Source: Buxus sempervirens
Taxonomy: Eukaryota; Streptophyta; Magnoliopsida; Buxales; Buxaceae
Direction of reading: 5' to 3'
NCBI GenBank assembly: GCA_947561395.2
Contig: OX387184.1
Span: 60,199,197 to 60,263,196, forward strand
DNA: 64,000 nucleotides
The notes beneath the pieces are model-generated. The model saw only the letters and a list, made by a program, of their open reading frames with translations. It was not told where the DNA came from and did not search any database. Each line of letters begins with the position of its first letter. Positions within the stretch are counted from its first letter, which is position 1. The position numbers were made by a program, and so were the translations under genes. Below are positions 45,944-58,646 of the stretch, in pieces.

Positions 45944-46757
45944 CTAAGACCACATCTCTCCCTTCATTCCACCATCCCTGAATAAGATTCTGGAAAGAGG
46001 GATGGAGAAGCCACATATTTTCAAAACGAAATGGGGTAGGCCACCAAACATGGCCACATTAGATAAGAAAAGAGGAGAATGGTCAGAAACTGGTCTAGGG
46101 AGAACCGTTTGAGCAATTGGCATAAAATGATTATACCACGAACCCGACGAAAGACACCTATCTAATCTAGAACATAGAAGGGATTTGGGGATTAGACCAT
46201 GTAAACTACCCACCCTGCAAATGATAGTCAATAAGCTCATTCCGCTAAATCCAATTCGAAAAATCCCTCATACTTCTAGTGACCCAATTCCTCCCATTAT
46301 TTGACTCATAGGAGAATCTATACACATTGAAGTCACCCACCACCAACCATGGGGTGGCATCTGAAGGGTTCCGACCGTCCAACTCTTGCCAAAAGAGCTC
46401 CCTACCCCTAGCCCGATAGGGACCATAGACTACAGAAAGAGACCACTTAAACTTATCACTAACCGACTCGAACCCCACAGTAACTGAGAAAACGCCCACC
46501 TGACTATCCACCTTGCTAAGACACTGAGAGTCCCACGTAACCACAATCCCTCCAGATCTACTTGACGAAGGTAGAAACACCCACTCTACACCTCCTAATC
46601 GCCACAGCCCTCTAACCACTCTCTGATCCACCGTTTCTAACTTAGACTCAATTAATACGACCACCTCTGGCTTCTTAAGGTTACACAACTCCCTAATCAC
46701 CCGATGTTTTTCCCTACCCCCAACCCCCTAATATTCCAGCATAACAGCTTCATGAAC
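45944..46757 (-). pseudogene. LINE ORF2 start and endonuclease domain
   Basis: ORF2 begins near 46752 with MKLLCWNIRGLG, then changes frame to IRELCNLKKPEVVVLIESKLE (46245-46700). Endonuclease motifs follow: GGIVVTWDSQ, VVYGPYRARGRELFWQEL and WLVVGDFNVYRFSYES. A second frame change near 46245 leads to the domain end LDRCLSSGSWYNHF and PRPVSDHSPLFL. Key motifs of an AP-like endonuclease (ES/ET, GDFN, SDHSPL) are visible. Confidence 0.85.
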
Positions 46758-46977
46758 AAGCCCCCACCCCCACACTTACCTTTGCCCTACTAATAGACAT
46801 CGGCTCCCCGCTCAAAGGAGCTACCTCCTCAAGAACCATCTCAGAGAAAGACGAAACTCTGTTCCACAACACATTAGATTCCAACCCCCCACTTCCACCC
46901 CTCCTCCTATCTCCCTGTTCCCCCCCATTAATCTGGGCTTCAGCATCCACTGAACAACCCACTTCATTACCCAACAC

Positions 46978-48317
46978 TTATGGCATTTCAGTACTTCCAT
47001 TCGAATTTCTGTGACACCTGGTAAAAGCAGCCATTGGAAAAGATGATTCTACATGTCTATTCCAAGAAGAGCAACCAACAGAAGCCATACCTGCTTTGGA
47101 GCCATCATGATGGCTAGAAGAAGAAACGGGAGAATGTGGCATTGACTGAAAAGGAGAAGAAAGTTGAACAAGGGGAACCGAAGACAAGGAAGCCCATTGG
47201 TGACCTTTAGAGATCTCCGCTGCTGCCCAGGAAGTATTCGAACTAATCCTTTCCAAAGCCGATGGAGCGAGGTCCTTCCATAGCATCTTCGACCTCCTTG
47301 AGTATACCTTCTGGAGCAAGAACAGAGGAGAGGAGGCGTCCCCCTCATGTCTTCCTTCAGCGACAGGCTCAACGCGAGCCATCATCTTGCTCGTTCCCTC
47401 TTCCCTATACACATCACCCCCAGACAACGGCTTGCCTCCTTCAAGAATTCTTGGAGAAAGATCAGAGAAGAATGGAGTCGACGCCACTTGCAATTCCCCA
47501 TCATCGCAAGATCGAGGATCAGCAGACTTCTGAAGAAATTTCGCCATAATCTCCTCCACCCATTGTTCGATTTGGCCCTTCCACTTCTCTTGAGCGATAT
47601 CAACTACACTGTGATTTGAGGTACCGATTATACACACCTCCTTTGCGGTAGAGGACGGAAACTCTTTCAACTCCGACGCATACTCCCTACCTTTCTGAAC
47701 TACCAACTCTTGGGCATTGAACTACCAACCAACATCCTCCAACGATCTACATCTTTGAAGAGCCCCCCTGACGTTTCCGACTAGGATCCCTGAGTTTACC
47801 GCCATGCCCGAGCTCGACATTAGCTTCCCCCACAGCACCTCCATTTTGATGGATCGAAGCAACACCTGGGGCTGGGCCCAAAACTCCTGGCCCACCCTGG
47901 AGACGAGCCCCACCATCAACTTCCCTAACCCCATTCGTAAAGACATTTGTGCTTAACCCATTCACACGAAATAGACCAACAGGCCCCCGTCCATCAGGCC
48001 CATGAGAGGAACAAGGGCCCCTCCGTGCAAACCCATCCTCACAGGACCCCACTTCATTCCCTCTCCTACTAAATCCATGGCTCCTACTAATACCACACGA
48101 ATTGACAACATTCTCACTTAGCCCAATAACAGGCCCACTCCAACTACCTTCGTTCCCCCCTTGATTGGCTACTCCACAATTCAAATTAGAATCCACTCTC
48201 AAACATCTGTTCTCCCTACACAAGTTGTTACCCTCAAAATATGTGTTGACAGCACTATTGTCATACATTGGAGCACGTAAAATATTGATTAGCATGCCAT
48301 GAAATTGGGGATGACTT
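46978..48317 (-). pseudogene. LINE ORF1 C-terminal part, low-complexity
   Basis: Frames at 47747-48317 (NLCRENRCLRVDSNLNCG, GPCSSHGPDGRGPVGLFRVN), 46978-47706 (KEVCIIGTSNHSVVDIAQEK, KFLQKSADPRSCDDGELQ) and 46750-46977 are the Gly/Ser/Asn-rich region that precedes ORF2 in plant L1 elements. No DUF4283 core or zinc knuckle remains, so the element is truncated within ORF1. Confidence 0.6.
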
Positions 48318-49267
48318 CGAGCGAGCTCAGCATTCATTATGGCTATGAGTTTGTGTGTCTGTGACCTTGGTAGTGCAAAACTTATCTAGCATATCAGAGT
48401 GGAGATCTCCAGCATGGGCAAGAATCTACTTACGAGAGTTTTCTGGCAGTCCTTAAGGTATGGCGGACATTGGCATGGGAGTCATCAGCAACTAGTGATG
48501 AGTCTTGGCATGTCAATCTAGAATGACGCAGACGTCAAATCCACAGTTTCATATGCTAACATGTGGGACCCGGTGTATACCAATCATAGAGCTCTGTTCC
48601 TTGTCCTATTAGTATTTAAAGATCATCATCACTTATTTGATTCTTATCTTGAACTATGAGAAGAGATTCATGATAAACATGTAAATATCTCTGAAGCCTC
48701 AAATTGTGACAAATGTCACAATCCTGGAGACCCTGTACCTTCTATAAATATGAGAACATTTTCCTTTTGAAGGATCCCATTCTCTAGCTGCATCAAGACT
48801 TCTTTCTTTAGTCTCTACTACTAGAAGTTTCTTAGCATTTCTATCTTCTCCACTCATCTTTAATCATTCAACGAGCTATCTTCCTGAGTACACTAAAAGA
48901 TAGCTTAAACAGCTCCTGTCTCTCATTATAGTAATTGCTTACTTGTCATGCCTTAACTACCCAACGTCCTTCTTTGGACAACAACTAAGGAACGGCTGCT
49001 GAATTAGTGGTTTAGGCCCTCATTGCACTCACGTCACCGTGCTACTACTGAAGAGATCTGCCATGTCAGCATCAAACTTGGCACGTCGACAGAGACGAAG
49101 AATAATCACCCGCACTATGTATGCCTATCAGGCTCTGCTATTGATCCTTCATTAAACTTCTTTAAATATGCAAATGATCCATTTAAATATATTTTTGTCA
49201 CAATTCTGATGTGTTTAGGCGTGCGTATCTTAGTCTCATTTAAACCTTAAAAAAAAGCATAATATTA
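48318..49267. repeat. Dispersed repeat, copy 1 left part, with a ~735-bp extra segment
   Basis: 48318-48378 (GAGCGAGCTCAGCATTCATT...GTGACCTTGGTAGT) and 49113-49267 (TATGTATGCCTATCAG...GCATAATATTA) match 53773-54030 in order. The segment 48379-49112 between them is absent from the other copy. It has a TATA-like TATAAATA at 48743 and a TGACGCAGACGTCA pair of TGACG motifs at 48524, so it may be an LTR or another promoter-bearing insertion. Its family is not identified. The repeat resumes at 59086. Confidence 0.65.
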
Positions 49268-49655
49268 CGTTAAAATGTAGCTTGAGAAGTCAACAATCGT
49301 GCTTGAAGAAAGTCTAAAAGGGTGGCTGGTTTATGGCAATCACCACCTGCTAACCACTGGCCACCACCACCAACCTTAGTTAATGCCAACTACCAACTGT
49401 CAACCACCACATTTAAAACATCATTTCAGAGTGAAGAAACGCACAGTGCATTTGTGTGAGAGCATTGGGTGTATTGGGTTTGGGGTTTGAGAGTTTCCTA
49501 TTCTTGCGTACACTATATTATTCATAGTGAATACTCCTAATCGTCTCTGCCGTGGATGTAGGCAAATTGCCGAACCATACAAATCTTGTGTTATTGTGTG
49601 ATTGCTTTTTTATTCTTTCCTAATTGTCCATCTAAAATCCAGATTATTCAGAACA
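49268..49655 (+). repeat. 5' LTR of the Tork-like element
   Basis: Starts at GTTAAAATGTAGC with a worn first base and ends TTCAGAACA. Long stretches match the 3' LTR (TATTGGGTTT, CCTATTCTTG, TATTATTCATAGTGAATACT). Confidence 0.9.
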
Positions 49656-49695
49656 AACTGGTAACAGAGCTTGGTTTTGCACTTATAGGGATTCT

Positions 49696-50135
49696 GTGAT
49701 GGCATCTTCAACGGCAACGATGAAGTTTGACGTAGAGAAGTTAGATGGGAAGAATGACTTCAATTTGTGGCATCTAAAGATACGTGCCTTGCTTTCACAA
49801 GAAGATCTGCTCATCAAAGCACATAGTACAATTCTATTATGTCTCGGTGACGAGGTATTGCGTGAAGTAGGAGAAGAAAAGATGGCACAAGAATTATGGG
49901 AGAAACTGCAGAGGCTTTACATAACCAAACCCAAGCAACAAGGATGTATTTGAAACAATGCCTTTACACCATTCGTATAAAGCAAGGTATGTCTATCCAA
50001 GATTACCTTTATGAATTCAACAAAATTATTAGATTTGAAATGCATCGATGTGAGTATTCTTGATGAAGATCAAGCTCTCATTCTGTTATGTTACTTACCA
50101 CAATCCTATGAGCATTTTACCTATATTTTCATTTT
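49696..50135 (+). pseudogene. Copia gag N-terminal relic
   Basis: It reads ASSTATMKFDVEKLDGKNDF, NLWHLKIRALLSQEDL and ELWEKLQRLY, the start of a Tork/Tnt1-type gag. The remnant fades after the LCYLPQSYEHFTY-like stretch, where host-derived DNA begins. Fossil. Confidence 0.85.
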
Positions 50136-50139
50136 CTAG

Positions 50140-52249
50140 ACAAGAAATGAAAGATTTGCATACATAAACAGAAATTACAAACAAAGAGTGAAGAGAAATA
50201 TATATATATATAAGCACTGTATAAGAAGAGTTCAGCCCAAAAATTAAAAAAAAAATTATATATATATAATAAAAGTGGAAAAAAAAAATTTGCTGTTGGT
50301 GCTTAAAGATTACTTATAAACAATCAGAATAAGAAGTCCCAGTTAACCACTGAGAATTCCTTTCAAAGAAAACAATCACCCAATTAAAAAGTGAACACCT
50401 TGTATAAGTTATTATTTAGTAAAAACTCTCACACAAAGCCAATTTAGAAAAGAACAAAGGCCAAGTGTTCCATATGGGTGCAGTGCAGCAACATATAGAA
50501 GATGAGCATTTTTTAAGATGTGGATGTGATGAATGAGTAAGAAGACTAGGAAAGATTAGGGATGGATATAATTGAAAGTGGTTATGTCACCCAAATAGAT
50601 TACAAAATACAGGAAGGTAGGTAAAGATGGCTTGGATACAAAAAGTGAAGAACTAGGGAGACAGCTGTGGAAAGGTCTGAAACAGTAACATTGAAAGATG
50701 TAAAAGGGAAAGGCAAAGACCAAAAAGAAAATGGATTGAGTCAATAACCACGACATATGTATATTCCATGAGACGCACCTCACTCATGAGGCATGTACTT
50801 TCAAGTTTTAAACCTTACATACAGCATAAAGAGGCATAAGACCCAAGACGTAGGCACAAACCTCACTAACCAAGCAAGTACTAGAATTTTATGAAATTGA
50901 CATGGTATTCAAATTTTCCCCCTTTTTTTTTGTTTTTATAATCATATCTTAACCATGGATTGGCGCAAGCATACCCTAGGAAATATCAATAAGTATAACG
51001 GATTTTAATTCATTTTTTAGTTCTTATTTGTTAGGTTACAAATATCAATTATTTATTTCTCCAGATATGCATCATATCTTTTGTTTATTTATTGATAGAA
51101 GGCATGGACCTGAGGATTATCCCCAAGCCTTTTGGGGAAGTTAAAACATTTATCCAAGCATTTAAGTGTTACAAAATGCCCAATACTGGTCCACACCAGT
51201 ACTGGTGATTATTCACACTAATGGTCCATCCCAGGACTGCTGAACACTCATGAGGATTCAGGCCTTTGCCCTTAGGCTATTAAATAATAGACCCTGCACT
51301 GCTCAATACAAAAATGTACTGTCCAGAAAAGATCAGCAAACCTGTAAAATTTTCCCTCTAGAAATAAAATAAAATAAAATAAGAAAAAATAGAGTTTGAA
51401 GAAACATACCCAAAGAAGTAAGAGAAACATTGAAAAAGATACAGAGATCGAAAGAAAACAGAAACAGGGAGACGGATTAAAAAATGTAGATCTTCGCAAG
51501 AACTGGTTGATGATGGTCAAGCCTTGACAATGAAATAACAATGAAGAACCTCAATTCCTACTGGCTGTTCAGATTTAATACCTTATGCCAGTCAGGACTC
51601 AGACATTGCAAAAATGTAATCTGATTCATAATTTGGTTTACCACATGGATAGCATGGAGAGCCATGTATTTATATGTACTGAGTTCAGTTCTTCAAACAC
51701 CTTCAAATTTGTAAGTTTCTGTTCTATTTTGAGGTCAATGTAAACGGGACTTTTAAGAACCTTGTTTCTTTTACTGCAGTTAATAACAGATTTGTGTCTC
51801 AATCTCATGACATATCAACAATTTAATTACAGAAGAACTATAATATAATAAGGATACATGTGTCCGCACTCGCAGTACACAAACTATATGCATGTTACTT
51901 AAAATCATAGAGTTTGAATCAGATTGACCTGTCTTTTAGTCAAACCATATGAAAAATAAGTTTCAGTTCAAATTGTAAACAATTCAAATAATTCATATGA
52001 TTGACCATCCAATATTAAGAACAGTCAGCCTCATTTTTTTGACTTATAGTAACAACTTTTGTCTAATCCTATTTGGTCTTTCACTTGCATCCTCTCGTGC
52101 CAAATACAGAAGTGGCAAAGCAGATGAGATAAAGGAAGTAACATTTCAACTGTGATTTTATGATCTAAAATATTCTATCAAGGTGCTAGATATAAGAGAC
52201 ATCATAATGAATGAAATACTTGTGCATAGATAACCAATTCAATCTTACT
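50140..52249. other. Non-coding DNA between gag relic and TRRAP exons
   Basis: Probably TRRAP intron sequence brought along with the exons. The next expected TRRAP exon (beginning VKESKWLVK in plant homologues) is not present, so the copied segment ends inside this intron. Frames at 50556-50783 and 51272-51541 are T-rich and not protein-like. Confidence 0.5.
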
Positions 52250-55200
52250 TGTACCAAGTTCAGTTCCTGTTCATTCTGCAAACGGGCAATTCTTGCAGGT
52301 GATTTCCAGACGAGTACCAATGTATCAAACACAACACCATTAGTCTGCAACCATTCAGGCATCAATTTCACCAAAGTTCGAACAAGAGCAAGTCCTTGAA
52401 AATACGCATATGCACTTGCATTAGGGGCTGTAGAATGTGTGCTTGTGAGATTCTCTGCAATAGAGGTGACACCATTTTCATCACCCATTGGAGCAGCAGA
52501 TGGAGTTCCATATCCTGGAGCAGTTGAGCCTTCAGATTTCACAATAAATTGAGGAAAAGCACTTGCCAATATCTTCTGTGGTGACTTTGCCAGTTCATCT
52601 CTCAAGGGTTGGCCAGCATCTGAATGTATTATATACATAAACCTGAAGTGTGTATCAATCAATGGGTAAAGATAAGCAACATGAGTTGCATGATTTGCAT
52701 CCAAATTGTAATACATACAGTAAGCTTCATGTAAGCATAATATTAACTTTACCGTCTAAAGTATCGTGGTTGGTTTAGTCGACCGAGAAAATAGTCAATC
52801 GCCTCTGCTGCATATCAATTTAAAAATTTTGTGAGTGGAAGGCGATATGGACTGTTAATTTCACTGTAATATTGTCCCTGGGGTAGAGCTCCTTCTAAAT
52901 CCATTGTCAGGGTTACAAGTTCATTCAAAAACCTCCCAGCAGCTGGGGGTAGCAGATGGAAAAGCTCAATAATTGCTGCACAAAATAGAAAAGACAATAT
53001 AATTGCCTGCTTTATAAGATAATTACAGAAAGCTTGTATACCCCAAGGCCGGTTGATTTACCTGCAGCAATTTTTGGTTCCTCACCAACCTTCCATGACT
53101 TTTGACATTGCGCAAGCTTCTCTGGTTCCAGCCATTTTTTCAGATGCTCCAGTAATTTACCACCCAAGGTAACATTAAACCAATTGGACAGAAGTTCAAG
53201 TAGGCAGGCTAGACCTTGGAGAAGAGGCATGCTAAGATTTTTTGTGCGCGCCAAGTTAACTAAAATAGGTCTGAGGCTGCTCTGCAGAAGATCTTTGGGC
53301 ATTCTTTGCTGTTGAATGACCTATAAAATATAAAACGAAAGGGAAACACTAAGTAACATCTGGAAATCATAAGCAAACAATGCTCTTAGAAAAAAAAAAA
53401 ATTCATAAGAAAACAATCAATAGGAAATTGCAAAAGGAATTTTAAGGTACCAACAGCATACAACATAGGGGCACAATAACCATGATGATTGCACGAGGGG
53501 TATCAACCATTTCGATGTGTTGTCACCTAAGACACCATGGTCTAGATATCGAAAAAGTAAATGATGAAACCAGTGTTTCAGTTACAGTGACATTTCGAGA
53601 AATGTCTCCATCTTGAGAGCTGGCAGCACGAAATATGAAGAGAAAAAGGAATGTCAACCATTTCTGGAAGTTGGCGAAATGTTGCAAAATGTTGACGACA
53701 TTTCATCAAAATTAAGTAAACGTCATACATGCCAGGCACTTGCGACTTTTAAGTCACCCTTAAGAGAGCAAATGCTCGAGCCAGCTCAACATTCCTTACG
53801 GCTGTAAGCCCGTGACCTTGGTAGTAACATGCACTTTCTATTTTTGTATGCATTTTCAAGTTTACTATGTATCTATCAGCCTATGCCATTATTTCTTCAT
53901 TATACTTCCTTTAAATATCAAATGATCCAGTCATATATATATTTTTGTTAAAATTCTTCAGTTTTTAGGCATATTTTAGTCTCATTTAAACCTATAAATA
54001 GCATAATTCTAGAATAATTTACTTTTTTAATAGCTTTTTCTTATTTTCAATTAAAATTTCAGCTCTGGCGAATTTTCCAGCAAGTCGATAAAAATATCGA
54101 TCGACACAACATTGAAAACCTTGGATGTTGTTTGACACCTTCCTGGACAAGATATTTTATTCAACAAACTCCACTATTGTTTTTATATATATTGCTATAT
54201 CTTTCTTATACTGCTAACTCCAAGCTCATTGAAAGAGACTTAGTTAAGAGCCGGCACAAAAGAATTTCTGAATTTCTTCTTGTATGAATCCTGAGACATC
54301 ATATGGTTTTTGACATATAGGAACAAGGAACATGATTCATGTTGCAAACCTAACTAAGTGAAAGAGACCATTCTATTATTGTCATTATCGTTGGTGTTGT
54401 TATTGATGGCATGATGGTAAAAATTAATCTGGCAACTAACGGTCTGGGGCCTTGCCAAGCTCAAGAGTAGAAATGGTAGATGACGTTCCCTTGCACATTG
54501 ATGACACTATGATACTAGTCATTATAATCCAGCAAAAAGCAACTGATAAAGTTGAAAAAGCCCAACAAAACCTGCCGTAGGCCCTCTTTTGCAACAGCAA
54601 CAATTTCTGGTGTCCGACAAGTCAAGGACTTGAAAAACATGGAAATGATCTTTGCACGTAATTCAGAATGATTTGGAGTCTTAAAATCTGCCCATGCCAT
54701 TGCTGTGCAGAGTAGTTCAATGCAAGCTGTCCGAAGTTTGTTCAAAGATGTAGCAACTTTTGGGTTCATAAACTTTACAACCCATAGAGTCTCATCAGCT
54801 TCAGCTATTTGCAAAGCTTCTTGAAAGAAAGTGACAAGCTCTGGAGTCAATTTCAAAAGAGGGGGTCACAAGGCCAGACAGAAGTTCAGAGCACTAACTG
54901 TCCCAACCTGCATATTAATAAAAGGTCATGAATCCCAAGTAGAACGACTTAGGAATCGTATAATCACTGGGAAACATACTGACCTGCTGATCAACATTCT
55001 TGGACTGAAGTGGCCGTGATATAACTATAAGGGGCAGAAGCAAAGGATGATACAGAGGCTCAAGCAACTCAGACACCTCACTTCCTGTTCTACTAGCCAG
55101 AAGCGCCAAACATGACTGGATATTCTTTCTCATGATAATAGATGCATTAGGATTAAACAACTCTGATGCTAGAAAATCGACAACTCCTTGGAAGCTTTGC

Positions 55201-55989
55201 CTTCGGGGTTCACTATTTGCTTCATCAACATTATTCACCATGCGGAGAACTTGTGTAAGCACTTGACTTCTCTTCATGCTCTTTGTTAGCATAAATAGGA
55301 AGCCTTTTAAGAACATATACAAGACCCCTGACTATTCTAACCTGGAAAAAGCATAAAGTCTCAACAGTAACCTTCCCAACTAAAGCTCCAAGCCCCATAA
55401 CACCTCCAATTTGAGCTTGCCATGTATTTCCATAACAACAATGCAAAAGACGTGGCAACAGTTGCTCAAAAACAGGGATGCAAACACTTGGGGGTGGAGA
55501 GTATACAGGATTCAGTGGTAGGCTAGATACCATCATAGGAGTACCAGGACCCCCTCTTGAAGTCAGCATACCAGTGTGTTTTGAGCGAGCAAGCAGAAGA
55601 AGTGTTTCAGCAAAGACTTTTAATGCATCAAGAGCATCCTTAGCGTGAGGCCTGTTTTCACCTGCTAGCACGTCCACTAATGCATCCAAAAAAATTAATG
55701 GGTCCAACTCTTTTGGATTAGAACAAGCATTACTTCTTGACCTGGAATTCACATTACTAGTTGATGATAGCATCACACCACCTAGTTGCCCAGTTGCAAC
55801 CAATGGACTGGTTGAGGAGTAATCAAGATGGAAGATCGTTGCAAAGTGGTTACAAACATTGATGACAAAATCGTCCTTGGGATCATGGAGATCCATCTCT
55901 GCACTGGCAATAATGATGGTCCTCAAAAGAATCTTGAAAACAGATTTCTCAGCCATAAGTTGGGTCTTAGTCTTCACACCCAAGTCAGC
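52250..55989 (-). pseudogene. TRA1: Five-exon internal fragment of TRRAP/Tra1 (SAGA and NuA4 scaffold)
   Basis: TRRAP/Tra1 is the very large PI3K-like scaffold (about 3,900 residues) of the SAGA and NuA4 histone acetyltransferase complexes. Exons on the minus strand: 54984-55989 (ADLGVKTKTQLMAEKSVF...VDQQ), 54572-54907 (GTVSALNFCLAL...KEGLRQ), 53062-53320 (VIQQQRMPKDLLQSS...PKIAA), 52753-52976 (IIELFHLLPPAAGRF...RYFRR) and 52250-52642 (FMYIIHSDAGQPLRDELAKS...NLVQ). All splice sites are GT-AG. They cover about 550 residues of the HEAT-repeat region. Defects are a 2-nt loss near 55268 (after YANKEHEE), an in-frame TGA at 54866-54868 and another at 52814-52816; both stops stand where homologues have Arg (CGA). 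The fragment lies antisense inside a copia element and is not a working gene. Confidence 0.92.
53773..54123. repeat. Dispersed repeat, copy 2, uninterrupted
   Basis: It lies in the TRRAP intron 53321-54571. From CTCGAGCCAGCTCAACATTCC through TTTAGTCTCATTTAAACCT, GCATAATTC and GCTTTTTCTTATTTTC to AAGTCGATAAAAAT and CATTGAAAACCTTGG, it matches the two flanks of the Tork-like copia element (48318-49267 and 59086-59183) as one continuous piece. It therefore acts as a paralogous empty site. Confidence 0.8.
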
Positions 55990-56195
55990 CTGTGGTAATA
56001 TATGGAATAATTATAAAATGACTAGACATCAGACTAAAATGACATATAGAGTGTGGCTCAAAACAAGAACCAACCAAGAAATACAGAACTGAAAATAATT
56101 GAATTGAAGGTCATAGATGTTTTCTTAGCATTAATCAGAAATGGCCCACCATCAAAGGCTTCATAAAAAAGCCACAAAAACAAGAAAATGGTTTT

Positions 56196-58640
56196 AAATT
56201 CGATTAATGTGACTTCAACAAGTTTAGCAAAATGGAAGAGATCGTAAGACACCACATGGTCAGGCAAACACCACAGCAGAATGGAGTTGCAAAACGCATG
56301 AACCGAACTTTACAGGAGAAAGCACGATGGATGCTATCAAATGTAGGACTATCAAAGGAGTTTTGGGCGGAGTTAGTCAACATGGCATGCTACTTGGTGA
56401 ATAAATCTCGATCAACTAAGATAGATTGCAAGACTCCCGAGGAACTCTGGGTCAGGTAGCCTGCTAGCTATTCTAATTTGAGGATTTTAGATGTTCCGCA
56501 TATGCTCGTGTGAATGAAAGTAAACTTGAGCCAAGAGCTAAGAAATGCATATTTCTTGGTCATTCATATGGAGTGAAAGGATACAGGTTATAATGTCTTG
56601 ATCTTAAGACTCCCGAGTTTCTTATTAGTAGGGATGTCACTTTCCACGAGTTAGCCATGCATCACCAAAGTAAAAACTCTACTGCAACATAAACAAGTCA
56701 TAGTGCCAGCAAGAAGGTAGTAACTGAAAGAAATCAAATCAAAGATGAACAAGTAAACGATGCTGACCAAACTATTTTTGAAGAGACGGAGTATAGTATT
56801 GCCACTGGCAGAGAAAGACGACAAACCAAACCACCACAAAGACATGGCAATTTAGTGGCTTATGCGTTAACAATTGCTGAACAAGTTAAGATGTCAGAAC
56901 CATCTTAATACCAAGATGATATTACTTATTCAAAAGCTGCGCAGTGGCTGATAGCAATGAATGAAGAGATTAAGTCTCTTCATAAGAATCAAACATGGGA
57001 GCTGATGAAACTACCAAAGGACACGAAGACTATTGATTGCAAGAAGATCTTTAAGAATAGAGAGGGAACTCTAGCAAAATTCAAAGTACACCTGATGGCC
57101 AAAGGTTACACTTAGAAAGAAGGTGCAAACTTCAATGAAGTATTCTCGCAAGTTCTTGGGGATGCGTCCATCCCGGAACTCCTTGCCCTTGTGGCAACTC
57201 TTGATTTGGCACTAGAGTAGCTTGATGTCCAAACAGCTTTTCTATATGGTAAGCTTGAGGAACATATCTATACGATGCAACCAAGGGGTTTATTATGCAA
57301 GGGAATGAAGACTACGTCTGCAAGTTGAGGAAGTCCTTATATGGCTTGAAGCAGTCTCCTTGGCAATGTTATAAGCGGTTAGATTAATTCATGATCAAGC
57401 ATGGCTATTGACAGAGTCTGTATGATAATTGTGTATATCACAAAAAGGTACATTATGGATCCTTCTCGTAATTGTTAAAATATGTTGATGATGTGTCGTG
57501 GTCGGTTTCGGGTGGGATGGTTGTTGATACAATAGCATGTCACCTATGACAGTGCTCATGATTGTACATGACATTCCTTAAATATATATATACACACACA
57601 CACACATACATAGTCATCATTCATCCAAAAAATATATATATGTTGATAGCTGCTAAAGATAAAGCAGAAATCAACAAGCTTAAAAATCAGTTGAGTATTG
57701 AATTTGAGACAAAAGATCTAGGTGTGGCAAAGAAGATTTTGAGAATGGAGATTCAAAGGGATCGATAAGCTGGAAAATTATATCACTCTCAAAAGAGATA
57801 TATTGAGAAGGTCCTTGAACATTTTGGTATACAGGATTGCCAGCTTGTAAATACTCCAATTGCAGCACATTTCAAGTTGTCAGCTGATTTATCTTTGAGG
57901 ACTAAGAACGAGAAGGAACACATGGGTCGTGTTCCCTATTCAAGTGCAATTGGTAGCAATATGTATGCTACAATCTATGATAAGCAGATATATGGATGAT
58001 CCAGGTAAACCTCATTGGCAAGCAGTAAAATGGACCTTTCATTACTTGAAAAGTACATCTAACGTAGGCCTAGCGTTCAAAAGGAGTAGTACAACACTTG
58101 GTAGTGCTGTCGGTTACGTTGACTTAGACTATATAGGCGTTTTGAGTAAAAGGAGGTTTCCTACTGGATAGGTGTTCACCCTATGTGGTTGCGCCATTAG
58201 CTGGAAGGCTAGTTTATAGCCCATCACAACTTTGTCTACAACAAAAGCAGGGTATGTGACAGCAATAGAAGTAGTGAAAGAGGGCATTAGGCTATGATGT
58301 TTGATTTCTAATCTTGGCTTATAGCAAGGTGTGACTGTTGTATATTGTGATAGCCAAGGTGCTATACATCTGACCAAAAATCAGATGTATCATGAAAGGA
58401 CCAAGAATACTGATGTCAAGCGACATTTTGTTTGAGATGTTATTTCCAAAGGGGATATAATAGTAAAGAAGATCGCTATTGCAGATAATCCAACAAATAT
58501 TCTTATGAAGCATGTTCTTGTGGCTAAGTTCTAGCATTGCTTGGACTTAATTGGGAGCTGCACTCATTGATTGCCCTTAAGGGCTGTGGAGAAGGCATCA
58601 AAAGTTTAGTTCGTCCTTTGGAAGATCTTAATTCAAGGTG
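56196..58640 (+). pseudogene. Copia pol relics: integrase, reverse transcriptase, RNase H
   Basis: Recognisable pieces in order are the integrase core end (RHHMVRQTPQQNGVAKRMNR, LEKARWMLSNVGLSKEFWAE; 56230-56460), the RT entry and palm (about 56930-57480, including KSLYGLKQSPW) and KLKNQLSIEFETKDLGVAKK (57650-57760) with RNase H following to about 58540. An AT/CA microsatellite (57578-57612) lies within. It is heavily decayed, with many breaks. Confidence 0.85.
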
Positions 58641-58646
58641 GAGATT

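Larger units (their letters stand above)
42760..48317 (-). mobile_element. L1-type LINE, nearly full ORF2 and part of ORF1, broken
   Basis: Minus-strand order is: part of ORF1 (46978-48317), ORF2 endonuclease (45944-46757), reverse transcriptase (44405-45802), thumb and zf-RVT C-terminus (43075-44400), and a 3' UTR with a heptamer repeat and terminal A run (T run at 42760-42770). The upstream limit is set where homology to the dispersed repeat at 53773 begins. Stops and frame shifts are scattered through all parts, so it is dead. No target duplication could be matched. Confidence 0.88.

Noticed and set aside
52250-55989. TRRAP exons as part of a working host gene
   Set aside because: A frame shift, two in-frame stops, missing neighbouring exons on both sides and the position between matching copia LTRs argue for a displaced fragment.
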